Shown here piece by piece: positions 57,760 through 64,000 of a DNA stretch of 64,000 nucleotides. The position numbers and the translations under genes are program-made. How positions within the stretch are numbered: position 1 is the stretch's first letter; every line of letters starts with the position of its first letter. The DNA comes from Bacteroidia bacterium (lineage in GTDB: Bacteria > Bacteroidota > Bacteroidia > J057): positions 992,001 to 1,056,000 of the forward strand of contig JAWPMV010000001.1 of assembly GCA_033391075.1 (NCBI GenBank). Reading direction: 5' to 3'. A model generated the notes under the pieces. It searched no databases. It worked only from the letters and a program-made list of their open reading frames with translations, and was not told the origin of the DNA.

Positions 57760-58692
57760 ATGGGCTTTTTCGCCGACCTTTCTCTATATTCAAGCATGAA
57801 AAGCCGGCACATACAAACAGGGATCAGTCTCCTGATCCTTTTGTTTATCCTCATGCTGGCGTATAACTTTTTCCTAAAGCCCAGATCAGCAGCTGAGGAG
57901 GATTACTCAAGCATTGACACCCTTCTTCCAGATAAAGAATTCCTGAAACAAATCCCTGAATCTCTGGTTTTTGTCCAGGGAGGTCGCTATAAAATGGGGG
58001 GTATGGGAAGAGAAACTGAATACGATGAATTTCCCATACATCCGGTGATCCTCAATAATTTCCTTATGGGGAAACAAGAAGTAACATTTGAGGAATACGA
58101 CCAATTTTGTGAGGAGAACTCCCTTCCAAAAGTAAGAGATGCAGGATGGGGGAGGGGCAAGCATCCTGTGATTAATGTGAGCTGGTTTGATGCTATTCGC
58201 TACTGCAATTGGTTTAGTAAGAAAGAAGGTCTGGAAAGCGTTTATATAATGGGAGAAGGATATGGAGGAACCAATTTTCAGGCAAATGGATACCGACTTC
58301 CTACTGAGGCAGAATGGGAGTATGCGGCGAGTGAAGGTAAATTGGGGAAAAAGCAATTGTATTCCGGCTCTAAGCTTATGGCAGAAGTGGGATGGTATGA
58401 TATCAATTCAGGTAATACTACCAAAGAAGTCGCTCAGCTGAAGCCCAATAAGTTGGGAATCTACGATATGTCAGGAAATGTGCGTGAATGGTGTCATGAT
58501 TGGTACAAAGTCGATTATTATAAAGAATCTTCGCTCATAAACCCCAAAGGCAGCGATCTTTATAACAGTCGGATAATGCGAGGAGGTTCATGGATGGATA
58601 AAGAAAGCGATTGTCGCCTGACCAATAGAGACTATATGGATCCCAAGGTCGGGACTATAGTTGCGGGCTTTAGAATCCTAAGGAGATTATGA
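57760..58692 (+). CDS. FGE-sulfatase-domain membrane-anchored protein
   Basis: The 310-residue protein begins with a membrane anchor (about 20-40); ATG 57796 is an alternative start. The rest is a formylglycine-generating-enzyme fold: SLVFVQGGRYKMGGMG, GKQEVTFEEYDQFC, HPVINVSWFDAIRYCNW, YRLPTEAEWEYAA, GNVREWCHDWY and RIMRGGSWMD. True FGEs use two late cysteines to bind copper; only one Cys (DCRLTNRDY) is near the end, so it is unlikely to be an active FGE. The fold also occurs in gliding/T9SS proteins GldJ and GldK, but those are longer lipoproteins. It is likely a structural or binding protein at the membrane. Confidence 0.75.
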   Translation: MGFFADLSLYSSMKSRHIQTGISLLILLFILMLAYNFFLKPRSAAEEDYSSIDTLLPDKEFLKQIPESLVFVQGGRYKMGGMGRETEYDEFPIHPVILNNFLMGKQEVTFEEYDQFCEENSLPKVRDAGWGRGKHPVINVSWFDAIRYCNWFSKKEGLESVYIMGEGYGGTNFQANGYRLPTEAEWEYAASEGKLGKKQLYSGSKLMAEVGWYDINSGNTTKEVAQLKPNKLGIYDMSGNVREWCHDWYKVDYYKESSLINPKGSDLYNSRIMRGGSWMDKESDCRLTNRDYMDPKVGTIVAGFRILRRL

Positions 58693-58804
58693 GCAGGATC
58701 ACTAACATGACTTTTTCCCCATGTTTTCGTCTCAAAAGAAATGCCTAGAAAATCTGTTTGCTTTGAGTATTTTTAGGCTTCATTAACAGAACAGCGCCCA
58801 TACT

Positions 58805-60241
58805 ATGGATAATTTTCGTGCACTGACTACTCGGGAAAAAGCACTCAAGATCAATTTGAACCCTCATTGGTATGGTTCATTTGCCGAGATAGGTGCAGGA
58901 CAGGAGACCGCTGCCCACTTTTTTAAAGCTGGCGGGGCTTCTGGAACCATCGCAAAAACCATGTCTGCCTATGATATGAAGTTTAGCGATGCCATTTATG
59001 GGAAATCCAAGAGATATGTCAGTCGTACCCGTATGGAAAGCATGCTGGAGCATGAGTTCAGTTTGTTGGAAGAACGCCTGACAGAAATTGGAGATACCAC
59101 CTGTTTCTTTGCCATGGCCAATACCATCGAAGCCCTGAATTATAAAAAGACCAATCAGGGCCATGGTTGGATTGGTGTTCGCTTTCAGTTGAGTCCCGAG
59201 ACGCCTCCCAATAATGTGATCATGCATGTGGTGATGCGGGATAGCGAGACCCTTTGGCAGCAGGAAGCCGTTGGTATCATTGGAGTCAATCTTATCTACG
59301 CCTGCTACCATTATCCCCATGATACGGATGCTTTCCTGAGATGCCTGATGGAAGGCCTTTCTCCAGATCGTATTGATGTCGATATGTTCAGTCTGACTGG
59401 TCCTAATTTTGACTGGGTGGATAATCGTCTTCTTAGCCTGAAACTGGTGAAGAATAATATGACCAGAGCAGCGATGTTTGGAGCTGATGGGAACGTACTG
59501 CATGTGGCAGATGTCCTCTACAAAAAGAATATTCTTGTGCTGCGCGGGCGATTCAGACCGGCTACTCTGGTCAATCTGGATATGCTAAAATCTGCCAAGG
59601 CCCAGTTTCTAGAGGAAGAGGACGTAAAAGAAGAAGATACCCTTATCATCGCAGAACTAACCCTCAATAATCTCACGGCAGAAGGGAAAATCGATGATGA
59701 TGATTTCCTGGATCGAGTAGATATGCTGCGTTCTATGGGCATAATGGTCATGGTTTCCAGTTATCATGCGTATTACAAACTGGTTTCCTATTTCACCCAA
59801 TATACCCGCAAGAAGAAGATTGGAATTGCACTCGGTGTCTACAATCTCGAGCAGGTATTTGATGAGCATTACTACAGCAATCTGAAAGGGGGAATCCTCG
59901 AATCATTTGGAACCCTATTCGGAGCAAATATCAAAATGTATGTCTATCCAGCACTGGCCGATTACTCACAGGAGCTTTATACCTGTAAGAATTTTAAGTT
60001 GCCGAAAGAGGAATTGCATTACCTTTTCCAGTACATTTTCTCCAGCAATAAAGTAGAAGACATACGGGGAGTTGATCCCGACCTGCTACACATCACTTCT
60101 GATGCCGTCCTTTCCATGATCAAACAAGGAGAAGAAGGCTGGGAAAAAATGGTTCCTCCTGAAGTAGAAAGAGCCATTAAGGCAGAAGGACTATTCGGAT
60201 ACCAAAGCCCCGCAGGAGCCAAAAGCAGAGCCTTAAAATAA
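58805..60241 (+). CDS. Conserved cytosolic protein of unknown function
   Basis: The 478-residue protein has no signal peptide or membrane span. Its N-terminal part (LNPHWYGSFAEIGAGQETA, FKAGGASGTIAKTMSAYDM) and central phrases (GHGWIGVRFQLSPETPPN, GIIGVNLIYACYHY, YKKNILVLRGRFRPAT) recall a family I remember from cyanobacteria and other phyla, often misnamed TonB-dependent receptor or nicotinate-nucleotide adenylyltransferase. Neither name fits: there is no barrel or plug, and no HxGH adenylyltransferase motif. Strong conservation across phyla as remembered suggests an enzyme. It is convergent with ybbP, with 3 bases between. Confidence 0.7.
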   Translation: MDNFRALTTREKALKINLNPHWYGSFAEIGAGQETAAHFFKAGGASGTIAKTMSAYDMKFSDAIYGKSKRYVSRTRMESMLEHEFSLLEERLTEIGDTTCFFAMANTIEALNYKKTNQGHGWIGVRFQLSPETPPNNVIMHVVMRDSETLWQQEAVGIIGVNLIYACYHYPHDTDAFLRCLMEGLSPDRIDVDMFSLTGPNFDWVDNRLLSLKLVKNNMTRAAMFGADGNVLHVADVLYKKNILVLRGRFRPATLVNLDMLKSAKAQFLEEEDVKEEDTLIIAELTLNNLTAEGKIDDDDFLDRVDMLRSMGIMVMVSSYHAYYKLVSYFTQYTRKKKIGIALGVYNLEQVFDEHYYSNLKGGILESFGTLFGANIKMYVYPALADYSQELYTCKNFKLPKEELHYLFQYIFSSNKVEDIRGVDPDLLHITSDAVLSMIKQGEEGWEKMVPPEVERAIKAEGLFGYQSPAGAKSRALK

Positions 60242-60244
60242 AGT

Positions 60245-62812
60245 CTATACTTCTCTTCGCAATACCTCCAGCGGAGACTTACTCATGATTCCCTGGATAT
60301 TCAGCATGCCTATACCTACGGTTAGGACAATGATGCCTATCAGGATACCCACTGCTGGACCCAAATCGGGTGCATATTCGATCTCAAAACTGAACTTCGC
60401 CAATGCCCAACTAGCAGCCAAAGCCAACAAGATACCGGTAAGGGCAGCCAGAAATCCCAAAAAGATATATTCCCAGGCATTGATCATGAGAATTTTCCGC
60501 CGGCTTCCTCCCAGTGTCCTCAATAGCACAGACTCTCTGATCCGCTGGTATTTACTATTGATCACCGATCCTATCAGGACCAGCAAGCCAATGCTGATAC
60601 TAAAGAATCCCATAAACTGAATTACGAAGGAAACTTTCTCCAATATCTCTTTCCCCACTTTCAGAATCAGGGCCAAATCAATAACTGATACATCCGGATA
60701 ATTCTCGGCTAGTGCACGTTGAAATTTAGCCGAATTTTCATTCGAATTGGTTTTGGTAATAAGGACCCTGAATTGAGGGGCTTCCTCCAAAACTCCCTTT
60801 GGAAAGAGAACTATGAAATTGGTTTGTACTCGTTGGAAATCAACTTTGCGGAAACTTCCTATATAAGTCTTTAATTTTAGACCACTGACATCAAATACTA
60901 CCTCATCTCCTATATCGACTTTGAGGGATCTTTGAGCAAAACCTTCCTCAACCGAGATAAATATGCTGTCCCCGGGATTTTTTATTTCGCCTATCCATTT
61001 GCCTTTAACTACTTCCTCCGAGTCAATGATGCTATCTCTGAAGGTTACGCGATATTCTCTATTCAGGGTTCCACCTCTGGGAACTGTACGCGTAGTATCT
61101 TTCAATAATTCTCTCCTGCTTCTCCCTTTCCACTCTGCCAGCTGCATCGTCACTAAAGGAACATCCTGTACCACAGGAAAATCATAGGTCTCCATCAGCT
61201 TTGTAATCTCGGCTACATCTTCCGGACCTACATCATAAACAACCATATCCGGTCTTTGTCCCTGATCACTTAAGGCAATATTTTTGACCAGCATTCCCTG
61301 CATGAAAAAGAGGGTGGTGATCAAGGCAGTACCCATTCCGATAGCCACTACCATGATGAGGGTTTGGTTATTGGGGCGGAAAAGATTGGCAATACTTTGG
61401 CGGAAAACAAAACTCCAGTTTCTGGGGAAGAATCGCTTGAGCAAGAACATCACTGCATAAGCTGCTCCCGCGAGAATAAGAAAGCCCAAAGCCATAGCAC
61501 CGACAAAAACCAGGGATTCCTGAATTTCGCCGATCTGCAAATATGCAAATCCCCAAATGAAAAGACCGATTCCCAAAATTACCAACCAGTTCCAAATATC
61601 TCTTTTTCCAGAGCCGGAATCGCTGGAAGCTCGCAATGTCATCAAGGGAGAAACCCTTCTGATTGCTAGCAGAGGTAGCAGAGCAAAAAGTACCGCAATG
61701 CCCATACCCACGGCAATTCCTTCTCCCATAGCCGGAAGGGAAATATTACTGCTGGCACTAATAGGCAGGAATTCTCGCAGAATCATAGGGAGAATTACCT
61801 GCAAGGCACTTCCCAGTAAGGCTCCAAGTACAGAACCCACCAATCCCATAAAGAGTATTTGAATGAGGTACATGCTAAAAGTAGAGCCTCCTTCTGCACC
61901 CAAACATCTGAGGATAGCAACCGTGGAAAGTTTATCTTTTATATATACATGTACAGAATTCGCGACGCCAACACATCCCAAAAGCAGAGCTGCAAAGGCA
62001 ACCAGATTTAAGAATCGAGTCAGACCTTCGAATGCATCTCCAAAGTCCTCCCTTCTTTCTTCGACCGTATCATATCGTAATCGCAGTTCCCGAAATCTGG
62101 GACGCATCTCATTCAGGGCTTCTTCGCTCGGGGTATTTCCCCCTAAAGAAAAATAGCGCTTATAGGTAACTCTACTTCCTTTTTTGATCAAAGAAGTCTT
62201 GTCGAGGTATTGCATAGGGATGTAGACAGGAGCATATACCATGCTCATCATCTGCACCTGCCCCGGCACCTGCAACAGTTTGCCTGCGATTTCGAAGACT
62301 ACATTTCCAATCTTGATCGAATCCCCGACTTTGGCATTGTATTGCATCATCAGGGTTTGATCTACCAGGGCTTTCTTTTCCTCTCGGAACTCCTGACCTG
62401 CAGACTCTGGTACCGTTTCAAATTTTCCGAAAAAGGGGAAACCGTCTTCTATGGCTCTGACCTGAACGGCACGTGTATCTCCGGTTTTGGGAAAGAGTAC
62501 CATCGAACTGAAGGCGTATTCATCAGAACTCGGTCCTTCAAAATCCTCTAGGAGAATATTGGCGGAATCCGTAAAGGCCTGATTGCTTTGAATTACCAGA
62601 TCAGCTCCAAGAAGTTCTTTGGATTGCTCATTGATATCTTTTCGAAGATTATCTCCAAAAGTATTGATGGCAACCAGAGCTGCTACTCCGAGAATAATCG
62701 AACCGGTAAAAAGAATAAGTCGGGACCGACTTCTGCGGCTGTCCCGATAGGCCATCTTGAAGGCCCATGCGAGGCTATTTCTTTTGTTTTGTTGAGGAGA
62801 AAGATCGCTCAT
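60245..62812 (-). CDS. ABC transporter permease, YbbP-like (FtsX domains)
   Basis: The 855-residue permease has an N-terminal helix, a MacB-like periplasmic domain (about 50-260), two FtsX four-helix sets (about 270-480 and 730-855) and a second periplasmic domain between. FLNLVAFAALLLGCVGVANS and the final IQGIMSKSPLEVLRRE are typical. E. coli YbbP (804 residues) has this layout. It lies 27 bases after the ATPase gene, and with a TesA-like esterase divergent upstream it forms the ybbA-ybbP/tesA arrangement. What it moves is unknown; lipids or lipoproteins are likely for the family. Confidence 0.82.
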   Translation of the reverse strand: MSDLSPQQNKRNSLAWAFKMAYRDSRRSRSRLILFTGSIILGVAALVAINTFGDNLRKDINEQSKELLGADLVIQSNQAFTDSANILLEDFEGPSSDEYAFSSMVLFPKTGDTRAVQVRAIEDGFPFFGKFETVPESAGQEFREEKKALVDQTLMMQYNAKVGDSIKIGNVVFEIAGKLLQVPGQVQMMSMVYAPVYIPMQYLDKTSLIKKGSRVTYKRYFSLGGNTPSEEALNEMRPRFRELRLRYDTVEERREDFGDAFEGLTRFLNLVAFAALLLGCVGVANSVHVYIKDKLSTVAILRCLGAEGGSTFSMYLIQILFMGLVGSVLGALLGSALQVILPMILREFLPISASSNISLPAMGEGIAVGMGIAVLFALLPLLAIRRVSPLMTLRASSDSGSGKRDIWNWLVILGIGLFIWGFAYLQIGEIQESLVFVGAMALGFLILAGAAYAVMFLLKRFFPRNWSFVFRQSIANLFRPNNQTLIMVVAIGMGTALITTLFFMQGMLVKNIALSDQGQRPDMVVYDVGPEDVAEITKLMETYDFPVVQDVPLVTMQLAEWKGRSRRELLKDTTRTVPRGGTLNREYRVTFRDSIIDSEEVVKGKWIGEIKNPGDSIFISVEEGFAQRSLKVDIGDEVVFDVSGLKLKTYIGSFRKVDFQRVQTNFIVLFPKGVLEEAPQFRVLITKTNSNENSAKFQRALAENYPDVSVIDLALILKVGKEILEKVSFVIQFMGFFSISIGLLVLIGSVINSKYQRIRESVLLRTLGGSRRKILMINAWEYIFLGFLAALTGILLALAASWALAKFSFEIEYAPDLGPAVGILIGIIVLTVGIGMLNIQGIMSKSPLEVLRREV

Positions 62813-62839
62813 GTTTTGGGATAAAATTTGGGGCCGGAT

Positions 62840-63520
62840 TTAAGCTACACTATCTGAAACGATCTCTCCGCCTTTCAAACGGATGATGCGGTCGGTTTTT
62901 TCTGCTAATTCGGGATCATGGGTAACAATGATGAGGGTTGTACCGGCTTCCTGATTGAGTTCAAACATCAGGGCTTCTACCTGTGCAGAGGTTTCATCAT
63001 CGAGATTTCCTGTAGGTTCATCTGCAAAAAGGATGCGGGGCCGATTGGAAAAAGCTCTGGCAAGAGCTACTCTTTGTTGCTCACCACCCGAAAGCTGGCT
63101 GGGATAATGATGGTATCGATCCCCCAGACCTACCCGGGTCAATAATTCTCTTGCGACTTCTTCTGCTCCACTCTTCCCTTGCAATTCAAGTGGGACCATC
63201 ACATTTTCCAAAGCAGTCAGGGTAGGAATTAGCTGAAAATTTTGGAAAATGAAGCCTACATATTCATTCCGGATAGCTGCTCGCTGATCCTCATTCAAAC
63301 TTGCCAAAGAGGAGCCGTGCAATTGAATGTCGCCGGTACTTGCCTTATCGAGACCGGCACAGAGACCCAATAAAGTCGTTTTACCACTTCCAGAGGGCCC
63401 AACAATAGCCATTTTGCTACCGGGAGCTACGTCAAAATGAATGTTTTTTAGAACGGTTAGGAGTGAATCACCACTGGGATAGGATTTACTTAGGTTTTCT
63501 ACGCGTAAAATTGAATCCAT
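62840..63520 (-). CDS. ABC transporter ATPase, YbbA/LolD-like
   Basis: The 226-residue ATPase has Walker A GPSGSGKTTLLGL (about 39-51), signature LSGGEQQRVALARAF (about 140-154), Walker B ILFADEPTGNLD and the switch His in IVTHDPEL. It belongs to the MacB/LolD-type group that works with FtsX-like permeases, here encoded 27 bases downstream. The gene diverges from the TesA-like esterase, an arrangement also found in E. coli (ybbA and tesA). Confidence 0.9.
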   Translation of the reverse strand: MDSILRVENLSKSYPSGDSLLTVLKNIHFDVAPGSKMAIVGPSGSGKTTLLGLCAGLDKASTGDIQLHGSSLASLNEDQRAAIRNEYVGFIFQNFQLIPTLTALENVMVPLELQGKSGAEEVARELLTRVGLGDRYHHYPSQLSGGEQQRVALARAFSNRPRILFADEPTGNLDDETSAQVEALMFELNQEAGTTLIIVTHDPELAEKTDRIIRLKGGEIVSDSVA

Positions 63521-63655
63521 GAAACGATCGGATTATGTCTTTTAAATGGGATTAGTGTGAAGCATTAGAAGATAGACATCGGTATGAGGAAATTTATTCC
63601 AAATTAGTTCTATTTCTCTGATACTTAAACTGAAGGAATTCTTATAAGTTTCGTT

Positions 63656-63663
63656 TACCTTTG
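63656..63663 (+). promoter_or_regulatory. Candidate -7 box of the TesA-like gene
   Basis: TACCTTTG matches TAnnTTTG and lies 17 bases before the ATG at 63680. No good TTTG is found 19-23 bases upstream, so this is weak. Confidence 0.3.
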
Positions 63664-63679
63664 AAAAAAAGCAGATAAG

Positions 63680-64000
63680 ATGAAAAAATACGTCTTTTTT
63701 CCCATTTTAGTCCTAATCATGTGGGCTTGTGCCGGAAGTACAGACAATTCTCAAGCAAAAGAAGAGGAAACAGAAGATCAGACGATACGCATGAAGGAAT
63801 CTCAATCTACTCAAGAGGCTTCCGAGCAGGATGCAAAAAAGAAAATCCTCATTTTTGGCAATAGTTTGACCGCTGGATATGGCCTGGACAATCCTATGGA
63901 CGGATTCGCTGGCCTGATCCAGAGGAAGTTGGAAGAATTAGAATTGCCCTATGAGGTGATCAATGGAGGAATCAGTGGAGAAACCAGTTCAGATGGAAAA
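63680..64000 (+). CDS. TesA-like SGNH esterase/thioesterase, lipoprotein (cut by window end)
   Basis: The first 107 residues are present. A lipoprotein signal ends at Cys17 (LIMWACAGS), followed by a Glu/Gln-rich linker of about 40 residues. The SGNH hydrolase start reads ILIFGNSLTAGYGL, with the nucleophile Ser in GNSLTAG (block I; the usual motif is GDSL/GNSL), then NGGISGETS (block II, Gly). It matches the arylesterase/TesA group that cleaves acyl esters or thioesters in the periplasm. The gene continues beyond the window. It diverges from the ybbA-like gene. Confidence 0.85.
   Translation, partial: MKKYVFFPILVLIMWACAGSTDNSQAKEEETEDQTIRMKESQSTQEASEQDAKKKILIFGNSLTAGYGLDNPMDGFAGLIQRKLEELELPYEVINGGISGETSSDGK

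Noticed and set aside
57760-58692. Active formylglycine-generating enzyme (sulfatase activator)
   Set aside because: The second late Cys of the copper site is missing and no sulfatase gene is present in the window.
58805-60241. TonB-dependent receptor
   Set aside because: No signal peptide, plug domain, TonB box or beta-barrel pattern; only the remembered database label suggests it.

Overview
The window looks like chromosomal DNA from a member of the Bacteroidota, probably a Saprospira/Cytophaga-type marine or soil lineage. Several secreted proteins end in type IX secretion (T9SS) sorting-like domains. A PorT-like T9SS protein sits beside a menaquinone methyltransferase gene. Promoter candidates follow the Bacteroidota pattern (TTTG, 19-23 nt, TAnnTTTG). 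There is an LpxD for lipid A, a full-length pyruvate carboxylase and a short Hc1-type histone-like protein. No phage, plasmid, integrase, transposase, CRISPR, rRNA or tRNA was seen. The organism is inferred from gene content only.

Layout. (1) 0.2-6.1 kb: the end of a surface polysaccharide locus (asparagine synthase-like amidotransferase, Wzx-type flippase, glycosyltransferase, Wzy-type polymerase), closed by a terminator. (2) 6.2-7.5 kb: a T9SS cargo protein. (3) 7.7-14.3 kb: a carbohydrate cluster with a Tat-exported beta-propeller, a GH36 enzyme, a GH10 xylanase lipoprotein, a GPH sugar symporter and a GH43 enzyme, without SusC/SusD. (4) 14.4-22.7 kb: a minus-strand run of a secreted SGNH protein, a flavoprotein monooxygenase, a LIC11966-like surface protein, a Prc-like S41 protease and two unknown envelope proteins. 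(5) 22.9-29.5 kb: a structured repeat, SpeD, two envelope proteins, pyruvate carboxylase and the PorT-like protein. (6) 29.7-33.3 kb: MenG/UbiE, the GTPase EngB, then Aat and ClpS, the two halves of the bacterial N-degron pathway, side by side.

(7) 33.5-36.4 kb: a zinc phospholipase C/S1-P1-like protein, an alpha-oxoamine synthase-family enzyme (sphingolipid or sulfonolipid type) and the histone-like gene. (8) 36.5-45.6 kb: a minus-strand block with a T9SS protein, DapA, a conserved hypothetical, LigA, an orphan Mla-type ATPase, a substrate-binding protein without a signal peptide, FabF and a sodium/sugar symporter. A lipoprotein aldose 1-epimerase diverges from the symporter. (9) 46.9-51.4 kb: a DinB-fold protein, a second copy of the structured repeat, a two-component system facing a DUF6624-like protein, and a methyltransferase. 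(10) 51.5-56.5 kb: adenosylhomocysteinase, LpxD and a membrane pyrophosphatase with a clear promoter and terminator. (11) 56.8-64 kb: a T9SS protein, an FGE-sulfatase-domain protein, a conserved cytosolic protein of unknown function, and a YbbA/YbbP-like ABC pair diverging from a TesA-like esterase cut by the window edge.

Most genes are ordinary housekeeping or envelope genes. I see no complete new system. The best leads are the two-copy structured repeat whose hairpin arms differ in sequence but keep pairing, the Prc-like protease beside unknown envelope proteins, the orphan Mla-type ATPase with a cytoplasmic substrate-binding protein, and the conserved protein at 58.8 kb.
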